DNA of 64,000 nucleotides from Pezizomycotina sp. ARF18. Taxonomy: Eukaryota; Ascomycota. Positions within the stretch are counted from its first letter, which is position 1, and each line of letters starts with the position of its first letter. Positions 12,601-24,787 of this stretch are shown one piece after another. The notes under the pieces were generated by a model, which did no database searches, was not told where the DNA came from, and saw nothing but the letters and a program-made list of their open reading frames with translations. The position numbers and the translations under genes are program-made. The stretch spans positions 1-64,000 of the forward strand of contig AZLU01000012.1 of assembly GCA_002224055.1 (NCBI GenBank), in the 5' to 3' direction.

Positions 12601-15600
12601 AATTAGGAAATATCGCCATTTATTGAATAGATAGGTTCAACGTAACGGGCTTCTGTGATAGTAAGATATACTCGCGTGAAAAATCTGTTCGCGCCGGAAT
12701 CTTTCTTTTTTAAGATAGTCATGGTTGTTGCGAGTTTGGGGGGCAGCTCTCTTCGGTAGTGCGTCGGCGCTCACAAGAGTACTCGCCAACCTTAGCAAGC
12801 ACAGGCGGCCTCGGGCAACCACGTTGCAAGCTTACCAGCTTACGGGTTTGAAGCTTAAATAACTGCCACTTCAGCAGAGACTTGAGGTAAATATTCATGA
12901 TCGCCACTAGCTGATAGGGCAAAAAGAACACAGCAGAGTCAACAACTTCTCTTGTACCCGTTTATTATACAATCCTCGCAAGGCTATCGCACGAAAAAAA
13001 AAAAAAAAAAAAAAAAAAGGAGAACCTGGTAGTCGCTTTCTAGGGTTTAATAGCGAGGGCAAGGACTAGCGCCGTAGAAGAAAAGCCTCAATGATTGTAT
13101 CTTTTTGAAATCTAAGGTATTTGCACTATAGAGGTACGTTTTCCGTTCTCCGAATTCGCGCCGATCGCAACTCCGGCGAACAACAGGGAATATCCGAGGT
13201 AAGCCCACTGTTCTGGTTCGTCTTTTCTTCTTTTTGCTGGGGGTTCATATAAAAATACTGTAATTACCAGTAGCGACAACTAGGCAGAATCATTCTAATT
13301 CATCCAGAATGAACAAGTATTCGATTAAGCTTAGAAGGAATTTTACACCTTCCACGATACGGATTGCAAAAGTTTTATCGTTTATTCCGCGATTCCCTTC
13401 GTTTGGTAATTTTGGAATTTTTTTATGTGCGCTGACCAGGGAAGAAACGATGATCACTGACTGCTACGATAGCTTCCTTCCTATATCGTCATCGGGAAGA
13501 AGAGCTTGTTTCATTACCTTGCTCAAGCGGCATTTTAGGCGCTGATTTGTCCAGAATTATAAAAATAATATATTTCGCTCTGAAATAAAAAGAAAAGAAA
13601 GAAAAACGAAATTAAACTGTATGTTTTTTGACAGGAAACTCCATGTCTAGAGAGATTTAAACTAATTTCGTAGGCTTTTAATACATGGAAGTAAGGCTTT
13701 TTAACGGTCTCCACAGCGGGATAAGCAAATCTCACGATAACCATTTTTAAAAAAGGGCTTTTAAAATTATCGTTCCAATTCTTGGCTTTCTCCGCGAAGC
13801 TCCAAGTTATGTTTACTGGTTTGTGGCGAAAAGTGTATTGTGCTGAAGAACAAACAAACAAAGGTTACCTGACGTTCTAAGAGCTCCTAATACAATATAT
13901 TCATCTAATAAGAATACTTGTGATTCTAACAGCTAGCCACTCAGGTCTTTACCTTTCATATTAGCCCTAATTCTGGAATCTTTCTCAAAAGCTCTGATGA
14001 ACTTTCTCATAGATTGGAGGAAACAGCATGCCAAGCCGGACGAGCTTTTAATTTCGATTCTTATTCTGGACGAGAGAGCAATCCAAAAGTGTAAACGTGA
14101 AGGTTTATCAACTATACGTTTAACCAATAACTAATAGGAGACTAGAAAACACGAGACGACAGACATTCACAATAGGTATCGTTGTTATATAACGAGGAGA
14201 AGAAGAAGGCTGGGATCGCGGGAAATTTCTGGTGCAATACAGCCTATCGGTGACGCCAGATACGTTCGTTTTTTGCAAGAGGACTTCGGATGGATCATAT
14301 CAAATAGGGACTAGCTGTAGAAGACGATTTTTCTCCTTCTATCTGGCTGTCGAGTTCGTGGAGAAAAAGGAGGGCAAAAAAAAAAAACGCCATCGATGCC
14401 ATCCGTGTGCATGTCCCTGATTGACTGTTGGTGATCCGTGCTCCCGAGGGTTTAATTAAACTCTCCTCCATTGCGTAAATAGAAGCATCCGGTCCTTCTA
14501 TGGGTTCCGCCTCTGCAGATCTGTGAGAATCTTATTGGCTATTTGCCGCCGTCCCCTAATACCGTTATTCTGGCGCTATTTCAGCTGGAAGATGAAATTG
14601 GCCAATCGAAGGTCGCGCTTTGCTTAGTAACAACAGACTGGAACGCTAAAAATTATTCTTCTCTCTCGTTTTTTCCCTCTCTGGCTTTGCCGATTACCAC
14701 CCACCATTTCTAGCAACTTTTTACAACCTTGAAGATCCTGAAACGATGGCAAAGAGAAAACGAGTTTCAGGTGCTCTTTGCTCTTATTCGACGCCGACGA
14801 GGGCAGGTTAATATTAGGAACTCAGCGGCCGTGGTGTAATTTCCCTGGAGAGAGGACACCGTGAAAGCCAATCGAAGAGCATAGATGGGCAAGGTGGATA
14901 CTATCGGCGGGTGGCTGTAATCCCCAATGTATTGGGCAAGTGGGTACCATCAGATCGAGGGATGCACGTAATCCGTAATCTCCTTTTTCACTGGAGCGGC
15001 GATGTATCTTGCCTGCGAATAGGTGGCTAAGGAGTACTTTCCTTTCATCGTTTTCACTATACGTTTATGGAGCCATTTTTTTACTGACCTTCCATGCATA
15101 CTTCCCTAAGGAAAAAAAAAAAAAAGATTTGAGACTGATACTCCCACACACGAAGACCAAGAGGAAATACCGCCGAATGGCACCAATTTTCCGCAGGACC
15201 TGCATGTCAAAGAGATACTTTGACCTTTAAAGAGATGTACACTCGGAGATGTACATTTCTACTTCGCTTATACGGTGAGAGACATTAATGGATGTTGATC
15301 TATCTAAACACGGAGGTTTTTTTCTTTTTCCCTCTCTTGTACATTATTATGATTGATAATACTTAATTAGAAGCACCCATTGTTATGGTGGTCTGTTCCT
15401 TAAGGTCGCATTGTCCAAGGGTCCCCTGACCGTCCCATTCGTCTCAATCCACTCCCCGTGTAATTCAACCCCAATCGGAGGGAACCAACAACATCGCACA
15501 AAATTATACGGATCCCGATGTACCGTAGCATATGGATCACCACATTTTGTATTAATTTTTATTTTCATTTTCATTTTAAATATATTCTTTTTTTTTTCTT

Positions 15601-15860
15601 TAAACGCTTTTTCTTGAACATGTTCGTGATGCATTTTGCTTTTTCTTTCTTGTCCCCTTGTACTGATATGCTTCAGTTTCCTGTCGATCGGGAAATAAGC
15701 AACGAGTGCTCCAATCGCCTTTGCCCAGGGCCTATGGTTTCGCACTTTCCTATTACGCGACGCAACCTCTATAGTGAGGATATGAAAGTGTATACTGCAA
15801 TTAGACGCATAGTGTACAAAAAGCGGAAAACGGATTATCGCATTATTGTCTCTCTAGTTC
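8776..15860. other. Gene desert of about 7 kb with long homopolymers
   Basis: I find no supported gene. Open frames at 9406-9678, 9689-10039, 11604-11807, 13535-13861 and 15009-15745 have no recognisable domain, splice structure or coding bias. The region contains runs of T23 (8972-8994), T34A13 (9617-9663), G14 (10623-10636) and A25 (12994-13018). A tRNA-like scrap near 10508-10552 is too short to be a tRNA. Confidence 0.55.
9617..9663. repeat. Oligo(T)-oligo(A) junction, T34A13
   Basis: Thirty-four T followed directly by thirteen A. The inner 26 bases form a perfect palindrome. The same type of element recurs at 49686-49737, 62055-62076 and 63218-63264. Confidence 0.9.
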
Positions 15861-15873
15861 CCATTGACTTGCA

Positions 15874-15883
15874 TTTATAAAAA
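15874..15883 (+). promoter_or_regulatory. TATA box and CT-rich leader of the Ser/Gly/Tyr protein gene
   Basis: TTTATAAAAA lies about 280 bases before the start codon at 16162. It is followed by pyrimidine-rich tracts (15905-15950 and 16025-16055), a pattern common upstream of strongly expressed fungal genes. This is inferred from sequence alone. Confidence 0.45.
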
Positions 15884-16161
15884 TGTCTTCCCACCCCCAT
15901 CTACGGACGTCTTTCTTCTTTTTTTCTTCTCCCCATCTCTCTCTCTTTCGAGTGCTCGAACCAACCAAGTCACTCACTTGTAGTTTGTTCTACACTTACA
16001 TTCTTTTGGGGAAACATTTCTTACCCTAGTCTTTCATTTCTTTCCTCTCTTTTTAGCGTCTTTCGATTCGTTCCTTAATCCAAGTGACTTTCTTTTTTCG
16101 CGGTATCTTCGAATTTGTTAGAGTTTTCTCGTAATCCGACACACCGATACCAATATACAAC

Positions 16162-18352
16162 ATGCGTTTCACTCCTGTCTCCGCAGCTATCATCCTCGCG
16201 GGTGTTGCCCAGGCCCTCCCGACCAAGCCCCCTTGCACCGAAGAGTCCGCCGCCCCGGTCCCGACCAGCTCGTCTTACGGCAGCGGATCCGGCTCGTACG
16301 GTTCTGGTAGCGGATCTGGCTCTTACGGATCGGGATCTGGCAGCTTCGGCTCCGGATCTGGATCCTACGGGTCTGGCTCCGGTGAATCTGGCTCCGGCTC
16401 CGGCTCTTACGGATCTGGTTCTGGCGAGTCTGGCGAGGGTAACAAGCACCACGGAAACGGATCCGGCAGCGGATCTGGTTCCTACGGTTCGGGCTCCGGC
16501 AGCTACGGTACCCCGTCTGCCTCTGAGACCTCCCCAGAATCCACCGGCGCCTCCTACGGTGGTTCCGGTTCGTACGGTTCCGGTTCCGGTTCCTACGGCA
16601 CCCCTTCTGCCTCTGAAACCTCCCCCGAGTCTACCGACAGCTACGGTTCCGGATCTTACGGATCTGGTTCCTCTGAGACCTCCCCGAGGCCACTCCGTCT
16701 TACGGATCCGGCTCCGGCTCTTACGTGGTTCTCTGAGACCTCCCCTGAGGCTACCCCGTCTTACGGCGGCAGCTACGGTGGTTCCACCGAGAGCGGATAC
16801 CCGTCTCCCTCCGAGTCCGGTGAGCTTCCTCCTTGCCCTGAGGAGTCTGGCGAGAGCGGTGAGACCGCTACCGGTTCTTACCCGTCCCTACCGGCGCTTC
16901 TTATGGCGGTTACCCCGCTGGATCTTCTGAGGCCGCCGTCCCTACCAGCTACGCCATCTCTTACCCCTCTTACGGTGGTGGCTCCGGCTCCGGTTCCGGT
17001 TCGGGATCTTACCCGATTGGCTCTGGCGAGGAGGAAGTCGTGACCGTCACTGTTACCCAGTGGGTCACCCTGAGTCCTGCGCCGCCACTGGCGTCCCGTC
17101 TTACGGCGGTAGCTCCGGCCAGTCCGGCACCGGTTCTGGATCCGGCAGCTACGGATCTGGCAGCAGCGGATCGTCCGGCAGCGGTAGCGGATCAGGTTCG
17201 TACGGATCTGGATCTGGCAGCTCCGGCTCTTCCGGTAGCTCCGGCTCTGGTTCCGGCTCCGGATCTTACGGATCTGGGTCTGGATCCGGCAGCTCAGGCT
17301 CAGGCTCCACTGGAACTTACGGTTCCGGCTCTGGTTCTTCCGGCAGCTCCGGCTCCGGTTCTGGATCTGGAAGCTACGGCTCTGGATCTGGCTCCGGCTC
17401 TGGTTCTTACGGAGGCTCTGGCAGCTACGGCACCCCGTCTGCCTCCTCTGAGTCCCCGGAGAACACCTCCGCCGGCTACCCCGTCCCCACTTCCTACGGC
17501 TCCATCGTAACCCCGGCTCCTTACGGCGCTTCTTCCACTCCTTGCTCTGAGGAGTCCCCCGAGTCCACCGATGTGGAGTCCTACGGCTCTGCCGTTCCCA
17601 CCGGCGGATACGAGGTCCCGACCTACGGATCCTCTGAGACCTCCCCGGAGTCCACCGGTGTCTCCTACGGTGGTGCTTCCTCCGAGAGCCCCGCTCAGCC
17701 TACTGAGACCCCGGTCCCGTACGGCGGTTCCGGCTCTTACGGTTCCGGATCCGGCTCCTACGGATCTGGCTCCGGTGAATCTGGTGAGGGCGACAAACAC
17801 CATCACGGTCACGGATCCGGTTCCGGCTCCGGTGAGTCCGGATCTGGCAGCTACGGCTCTGGCTCGCCTCTGCCTCTGCCACTACCCGGAGTCCACTGGC
17901 ACTTCCTCCTACGGTTCCAGTTCCGGCTCGTCTGGCAGCGGATCCGGCAGCTACGGTAGCGGATCCGGCTCGTCTGGCTCCGGCAGCGGATCTTACGGTT
18001 CTGGTTCCGGATCTTCCGGCTCTGGCTCGTCGGTAGCGGATCTGGCTCTTACGGATCTGGTTCCGGCTCGTCCGGTAGCGGATCGTCTGGCTCTGGCTCG
18101 TCTGGATCTGGATCTGGTAGCTACGGATCTTCCTCCGGATCTTCCTCCGGATCTTCCGGCTCCTCCGGCAGCTCCTCCGGCAGCTACGGTGGCTCCTCTG
18201 GCTCTACCACCCCTACCACCCCATCCGGCTCTGGCAGCGGTAGCTATGGCTCTTCTTCCGGCTCTAGCTCCTCGGGATCTGGTAGCTACGGTTTCAGCTC
18301 CGGCTCCTCCGGCAGCGGATCTTACGGATCTGGCAGCTACGGCAGCTATTAA
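16162..18352 (+). CDS. Secreted Ser/Gly/Tyr-rich low-complexity repeat protein
   Basis: The start at 16162 gives a signal peptide (MRFTPVSAAIILAGVAQALP) followed by PTKPPC. Almost all of the remaining roughly 700 residues are SYGSGSGS-type repeats. These are broken by recurring inserts: ETSPEST blocks, CPEESGES/CSEESPEST acidic Cys-containing blocks, and two His-rich blocks (NKHHGNGS near 16440 and DKHHHGHGS near 17795). Near 17030 there is one TVTVTQWVT segment, a motif typical of fungal cell-wall proteins. The C-terminus is GSGSYGSGSYGSY with no hydrophobic tail, so a GPI anchor is unlikely. Composition resembles silk, adhesive or FUS-like low-complexity proteins; a structural or adhesive role outside the cell is inference. 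Ser and Gly codons are GC-rich (TCC, GGC, GGA). The frame changes about six times, although the repeat meaning resumes after each change. Confidence 0.8.
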
Positions 18353-18979
18353 ATAATTAACTCTTCTTCTGTTTATTCTTCTTAAAAAATATTTCCTTTG
18401 TTCTTCCACGACATGAGGGTCCAGGTCGTAAAGTTATTTAGATCAATAACTGTCTTGTACAATAGTTCCGTATATTCAAACGCATTACAGGGGATACCTT
18501 TATTTCTTAGTTCTTTTTCATTTGTTTCGTTTTTTTTAGTTATAGAAGTACTTTTAGTTCGAATTATTGTTTTAATTTGATATTTTCTCTTTTTTCTTGA
18601 ATTCAATAATATTCCGTTTGTTGAAAACATCGCGCACCTGTGACGAAACACCAGTAAACGGACACCACAGCAACACTTCGATATGAGACTTACGCTCTTG
18701 TTGCCTTGGAGTGAAGTATATATACCCAGCATTGCGTAAGGAAATTTTGATCAGCCATGTTTGAAAGTTGCGTATTTAAGAGACGGTTTTCTGACGTTAA
18801 CAGGCTTCCGCTAACCGTGTCACTGCTCTAGTATTTACAGCCAATGGATACTATATTTATTACAACAAAATTATATGCATAGATAGATTACTTGATTACC
18901 ATGTATACATGCAAGAGGAACTGCTTCGCGTAAGTTTCGGTGGTTATAATTTGTATCCGAGACGACTTGGGGCGTGAGT
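18353..18979. other. Intergenic, convergent 3' regions
   Basis: AT-rich spacer between the Ser/Gly/Tyr gene (+) and HRI1 (-). No feature beyond short random frames. Confidence 0.5.
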
Positions 18980-19816
18980 CTACTTTCTGAGGTTCAAAGG
19001 TTCAAACTCCCAGCGCGATTTCATTTTAACTGGTTCTTCCATAGCCCTAATAATACAAGTCTCCCCGTTATCACCATTATCATCCTCAATGAGCACCAAG
19101 TCGCCAACTTTCCACCCGTGCTTCTTGACTCCAGCTTCAAATCTTTTGATCACGCTGCATAATTTTTTTCTGCATCGTCACAACCATCTGGAGGTGCATC
19201 AAGCTCTCCAGCAACGTATTTCTTGCTCCACGCTTCCCTTTCGCTATCGTATTCCATCCAAACACCCCTGTAGCCTCTTTTGATTTCTCCTTGCACCTCT
19301 CGCTCAGTTCTCCCCACCGCTAAATAAAACTTCCCCACGCGTGCGAAGAAAGCTTTACTATTGGGACCGGTATAAAGGCTACCATCACCCTCCGATTTAG
19401 TCTCCAAAATCCACGCAACAGTCGACTCCTCGGTATCGTCCATGCGAAAGTCTAGTTCGCGCCATATCTCCTCGTACGCAGCCACCTCCCCATTCCTATG
19501 CGGCGCCGGCATTGTTCCCGTCTCTAAATCATCACCGTTATCTAGCTTCGTAAATTCCCAACGTCGGAGGACGCATTATCCGTCTCCCGTGATAGCGAAT
19601 GCGAGTCTATCGTATGTGTAAATTCTACTTTCGAAGGGTTCTCGGATATGACGATCCGCTTACCGCCAGCGCCCAATCTATGCTGCGGCCGTCCGATTTC
19701 TGAACGCGGAGGTCGACGTAGTAACCGCCGAGGCTTAAGACGAGCGTGTGCGTAGGCTCAGACGCGGCTTCCGGCGGCCAGCGTATGCTGACTCGTGTAG
19801 ATGCGCTTGCTGCCAT
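18980..19816 (-). CDS. HRI1: HRI1-family protein
   Basis: The start at 19816 gives STRVSIRWPPEAASEPTHTL, then VLSLGGYYVDLRVQKSDGRS, IDWALAGKRIVISENPSKVE and FTHTIDSHS. A second block reads LDNGDDLETGTMPAPHRNGE, VAAYEEIWRELDF and VAWILET. These are the signature blocks of the HRI1 family, a small fungal protein whose yeast member interacts with Hrr25 and Sec72; its biochemical role is poorly defined. The C-terminal end reads IKRFEAGVKKHGWKVGDLVL and MEEPVKMKSRWEFEP, ending at the stop at 18980. That tail resembles the family's closing GWKVGD region. Three frame changes interrupt the gene: after the WALAG block, before LDNGDD and near DDAEKN. No intron is evident. Confidence 0.85.
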
Positions 19817-20441
19817 TTGACTGTGAGTGCTCTGCTTGCTGCGTAGGAATGGTACACTTTGAGTCTCAGCGCTACCAGGCGGATGTTCAATTGAAGGTTT
19901 ATGACACGTAGAAAACCTTGCAAATGCCCGTCCCCGACTTTCCGTTTGCAGTTTGGTTAAGGTTTTCCCCCGCGGAAAGGTTACACAAGTTTGAGGCTCG
20001 GCTATTATACGGGCTTACGGGACGAGATGGCATGTCTTTGCTGACATTTGATACCCGTTTCCTGTTCACGCAAGCAGTTTAAAGACTTGAGGTTCCTATC
20101 TCTATTCTCGCTTACTATAGAGCCGGAAGTGTCCTAAGGATATATGTTTAGATCTATAACCATAGCTTGAAATCGAAATTCAAGATGCTAGATGTTCTTC
20201 ATTTTAAGACAATATTTCAACGAGACTTTTTGTGCCCTTCTCTCATATCGAGACAATGACATAATTTGAAAGTAGCGCTCGTATTAATATTCAAATTCAT
20301 ATGGCTTGTAGTACATTCAGTCAAATTCAATTATCAATGCTTAAGTATCTTACCCTGCATATGGGAAATTCTTACTCGTAATAATTGCTATACACGCATA
20401 AACAGCCGTCGACGATTTTTCGTCCAGTTGATCTGCTGACC

Positions 20442-21104
20442 ATGGAGCTCTACAATCATCTCCTACCTTCTACCGTATTAGTTCTTGGTATTCTCACCGG
20501 CGTTAGTAATGCTGGCAGTACAAGTATAAGAGAAGCTATAAAGAGCAGCTTGAAGACGTTGAACCGAAAGAGGAGCATTTTGACTACAAACAGGAATGGT
20601 TCGATCACGTTAAACAAGAAGACGACGACGACGAGGATACATTCGATCTAGATGAGGACCCTGTAATAAACAGCCTCGCGACTGTCCGAAGAAGGTACAT
20701 TATGATAACGCCCGCGGCGGCGATGACGGCGACCAAGGACACGGGCGGCATTCCTATCAAAGACGAATTCGACGGACTTCCACCCGAGCGCGTACAAAAC
20801 TCGGGACATGTCTTCTTTCCCCGCACCAATTTGGCGCCCGATCCCCAGTCAGATACACCGAGAAGCCGGGAAGTCCTATTCCAGCTATCTTCGGAATTAC
20901 GCCCCCCTTGGATCTAAAAAAACTTAATCCATCACATCTGGACCCTACCACGCAACCTGCAACCCACAGGAACAATGAGGATCTACAATACCCGAAACCG
21001 CAATGCAACGGAGCCCCATCAATCCGATGCAAGTTTGTGGAAAACACTCTATAGGAGATTAGCGAGCTACCTGATAGCAGAGAGGCTGTATCAACATACA
21101 TGAG
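20442..21104 (+). CDS. Small predicted secreted protein, acidic
   Basis: No family recognised. The start at 20442 gives a signal peptide (MELYNHLLPSTVLVLGILTG, then VSNAG). After one frame change near 20525 a second open frame reads EEHFDYKQEWFDHVKQEDDD, TFDLDEDPVINSLATV, GGIPIKDEFDGLPPERVQNS and GHVFFPRTNLAPDPQ. A further shift allows IPAIFGITPPLDLKKLNPSH and a possible end near 21104; the shorter alternative stop is at 20918. The mature protein would be 150-200 residues, acidic near the N-terminus and Pro-rich later. It could be a small secreted effector-like or wall-associated protein, but nothing in the sequence fixes a function. Confidence 0.5.
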
Positions 21105-21926
21105 GTTAAAGACCTGACCTGGCGATGTCGGATAGTATGATTCAAGCTGCTATTAGGACGTATGAAGGCCAGTCTGTCTCGTCGCTCCACCGACATTATC
21201 TTTGCTATTCTTAACGCTATCCGCGGTGGACAAACACCTGCTCGCAGAGTATGGCGCTTGAGAAGCTAATATATACTCCAGAGGGATCTGCAGCACGCGA
21301 ATCAGGTTCGTCGCTGCAGCCAAAAACAGCGCTCGAAGCACGCTTTGCAGAAATATGAATAAAGATGTATTACGCGGGCTCGATTGTAGGCACGAGATAA
21401 AATGCAAAGCGAGAGTAGTAAAGATGTATCACTTGATTCTATACGTTTTATCTTTGCCTCATTATACCTTATTTGTATCCAACCATTATCATTAACATGA
21501 TCCTAGGCTGTATTTTCATACTATTTTTATAATCTCCCTTTCCATCTCTATAGCAGATGGAGAACAACGAGCCACCCCGTCGGTTTTAAGCACGCCTCGG
21601 CGTATAAGTCCAGATTGCCGTATAATCGTCCCAGATTATGAGGTTCCATACTCTTGCAGGAAGATTATGTTCTTCCATACCTCAAAATTTTCGGTATTGT
21701 TTCCTCGAACAAAACCCCTTATAGCTCTCGAACAGCACTTGCAAGGGAAGGCTGCGTAACTCACCAAACCATGTGGTAATCCATCTATATCTTAAGATAT
21801 GTTCTCTAAGGCGAGCCTCGATCACCAGTGTCCCATGCTCAAAAAAAGATAAATATCCGGTAAATTGTATCAGACGTCAGCTGCCGCCCGGGCAAACCAG
21901 TCTACACAAGCTCCACCTCATCGCCA
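21105..21926. other. Intergenic
   Basis: Spacer between two convergent genes. Nothing recognisable. Confidence 0.5.
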
Positions 21927-22785
21927 TCAACACCAACCCATAGCCAACCATAACATCCCGATGACGAAGATTCCGGCAACGCTCAGCGCTCCGATCGCCT
22001 TCTCCTTCCCGCCCATGGCATCCTTGAGGTCCTCCCACTTCTCCCTGCTTTTTCTCCGCGCTAGCCCCGCCAGCTGCGTCCTAGAAACCCACCACCACTC
22101 TCGCCAGCTCGTCAGGCCGACCACTTGCCTGTACACCAGCTCCCGATCGTCCGATACCCTGAGAATAGTGCCGACAAGCCTCTTACCGCCACTGACGGTC
22201 TTGGACTTTGACGGATCCTGCTTGACGGCGACGCATAGCATAGACAGCTGTAGGTCGCCGTGTACGCTCGGCAGCAGCTCTACGTCGACGGATAAGTTGA
22301 CGTCCATGCGTATTCTCGTTTTCTCTTCGCCGTCGGAGGTCGTTATTATTATAGGCGGACCGGCGGGGGAAGAAACGGAAGACGGGGAGAGTTGGTACGG
22401 TGTTACTTCCGTCGAGTCTAGCAGTTGCGACGCTAGGAATCGTAGTTTGATACGTTGCGGCGAGTTAGCTGGTAGTGAGGCCTACCAGTCTTGCGACGCT
22501 TGCGTATACCCGCGGGCGGCAGAGACGACGGTGGAGACGGATTAGGGGGTGTCGGTGTCGGTGTCGGCGTTGGTATACCCGTAGACGAAGACGAAGACGA
22601 AGAGGACGATAGCGATGTGGTGGACGAGGTGGGATGTTAGTCAGGGAGGCGGAGGAAGATGAAGCGGAGGCGGTGATCGCCGGCGATGAGGAGGCTCTCG
22701 TTAGCGCGGAGGGTGGTAGGGTAGCCGGCGGTATGTTCAGCTTAGCCCTTGCAGACGGCGGAAGCGTGAACTTTGTCTTGGACAT
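21927..22785 (-). CDS. Hypothetical C-tail-anchored membrane protein
   Basis: Not recognised. The N-terminal part from 22785 reads MSKTKFTLPPSARAKLNIPP, then Ser/Pro/Thr-rich low-complexity sequence including a run of Ser and a TPTPTP stretch. The C-terminal half is a clean open frame of about 190 residues: IKLRFLASQLLDSTEVTPY, MDVNLSVDVELLPSVHGDLQ, GGKRLVGTILRVSDDRELVY and SREKWEDLKDAMGGKEKAIG. It ends with one hydrophobic segment, ALSVAGIFVIGMLWLAMGW, and a single Cys. One transmembrane segment at the very end suggests tail anchoring in the ER, mitochondrial outer or peroxisomal membrane; which one is unknown. One or two frame changes lie in the low-complexity part (about 22480-22600). Confidence 0.55.
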
Positions 22786-24189
22786 TGGTCCGTTTCACGA
22801 CTCTTTCTGCTGTAATAAGGGTTATAGATCTGCGTTCTTTTTCGCTCGAGCGTCGAGGCGGCGATGTTCTGTTTGCTTAGCTTCGAAGGTTTCAGTTTCG
22901 ATTCAAGGGTTGTGTGGAACAAGGGGCATGATTTTCTTTCCTCACCAAACGAAAGAGGTTCGACCAAATGAAAAAAGCTCGGGGGTTTACATGATGACGT
23001 CAATTTTATAAGAACGCCCGTCTGAGCCTCAAAGTTCTTTGATTACACTAGTTCTGCAACGAAGTCTGGTCTGATTCTCTGAGTAATTGCTAGTATTAAG
23101 TATAAGCATTAGCATCTACATTCCGGGGGCGGCCGTGATACTAGTGCTGCGCTGAAAAAGGGCTTTCAGAAGACATTCCATTGCTTTTCTCCGTCAAGTT
23201 TGGCCGGCGACTCAATCGTTATATCTGAATTATATTAAATGCATCACTTTAAGTATTTTACTCAATCCTTGAAACGAATACCATGTTAATACCAAGTTTG
23301 TAATGACCTTCTCTTTTTCTTTTCATTTTTTTTTTTTTTTCATACCTTGTTCCTCCTTTTCGCTCCCCTCAGAAGAAACAGAGCTAGAAGAATGGGGAAG
23401 GAAAGTGAACACGAGGTAATGAAAGAAAACTAAGGGTTGAGGAAGAGCATACAAAGAGTACTATAATAATAGAATTAGAACGGAGGGGTGTTGTAGGATA
23501 TTCTAGATGCACGGAGAATGGGAGATAGATCTGGAAAACTTCTAAGTTCCAAATGTATGGAAGGAGAGAGACTTGTGGAGAATGTTTGTTTATATCTTAT
23601 ATTCTTACTATTGTAAACTTCTTCTTCTTGTAATTAGCTAGCTAATGAAGATATTGGTTACTACAAGGGGACAAAGCAGGAGGATCTCCTCACCTGAGTG
23701 AGTGTTTTATGTCGCCTTGTATCATATATGCAAGGGGGAAATCCTGTCATGGTAATTAGTTATTTACCCTGATGAAGGGGGAAAGTACTTAAGTAGGTGG
23801 CGGAAACGTCTTTATAGCAGCCCTACCTCAACGGGGGGAATAAACATAGCAGGGCGGATATGTTTTTAAAGATAAATAACTAAATCATTTCCTGTGATAT
23901 TGAGATAACTATACTATTAATATTTATGTTTTTTCCTTTTAACTGTTATATTTTGCTTATAAGCTGTAGCATAGTATAATAATATAAAATACCCAGGTAG
24001 TAGCAAATACTCTAATAAAAACCTAACATAAAAAAAACATACTAATACATTTTTAATATATTTTAGTATTTGTATATATATATATCTTAAGCTCTAACAA
24101 AGGAAAAACAAAAAAAGAGGGTGATCTCGAAGAGATGTGTATACTAATATGGCCAGAGTATGCGACCTTTTTTTCAAACTTCGAGCTTT
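22786..24189. other. Intergenic, including an AT-rich block
   Basis: No gene supported. 23840-24120 is strongly AT-rich with many TA steps, which could be a RIP-mutated remnant, but no element ends are visible. A T/A-rich stretch with purine-rich flank lies at 23320-23420. Confidence 0.5.
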
Positions 24190-24760
24190 CTAAATCTCCA
24201 CGCTCCCTTTAGCTGCTATGAGGTAGCTGAGCTTCTCGGCAACCTGCTCTAACAGCGCATTGCCCTTGTCACCGAGCTTAAGCGACTTTGAACCCGCGCG
24301 CTTACCGAACGCCACCCGGGAAGATGTATCCCACAGTCTAATTGACGTCCTTGTCGGCCACCGACCTAATCGTAATTGCCACCGAGCACGTCGACAAAAA
24401 AGTCGCGTGGAACTCCGCTTTCAACTCATTCAGGAGCCTCGTGCATCGACTGTGCATGGACAAGTAACCGAATCGTAACCTCGGGCTATCCGCGGCCATA
24501 GCATCGTGCAGCGCTTTCTAGCAACTCCACCGGCGACGTCTTATCCTTCTCCTTTGATTTCGAGGAGGCCGGCTTGGCAGGTTTGAGGATAAGCCTGCAC
24601 CTTGTGCCCATCGTCCACTCCATCTTGCGGTGGTGTCATGTACCGGCTGCCTGAACGTCTGCACCATAACTAAGCCGTCGAAGAAACTAGTCCACTGCCG
24701 CCCCTGTTTTGGAGCAGTACAGATCGAGAATGTCGACGTTGCAGTCGAATGTAGAATTCA
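24190..24760 (-). CDS. C-terminal part of a conserved fungal protein (DUF6604/MYND-associated type)
   Basis: Minus-strand blocks read KPAKPASSKSKEKDKTSPVE, LHDAMAADSPRLRFGYLSMH, SRCTRLLNELKAEFHATFL, TVGYIFPGGVR and, after frame changes, LGDKGNALLEQVAEKLSYLI and AAKGSVEI before the stop at 24190. This resembles the C-terminal domain seen after DUF6604 and MYND-type regions in filamentous ascomycetes, where a block of the form MAADxxxLxFDYxSLHxxC is followed by a helical tail ending in GxVE. That assignment is from memory of the pattern and is tentative. No N-terminal domain is visible, so this may be a truncated copy. Function unknown. It lies just downstream of the nucleotidyltransferase-like gene on the same strand, about 30 bases away, and could be its read-through exon. 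Confidence 0.35.
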
Positions 24761-24787
24761 ATGCAGACCAAGTACAATTTCTATCTC

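Noticed and set aside
16115-18409. Long alternative frames over the Ser/Gly/Tyr repeat on both strands
   Set aside because: They are Pro/Ala/Leu- or Arg-rich products of the GC-rich repeat read out of frame; none has a signal peptide or continuous logic.
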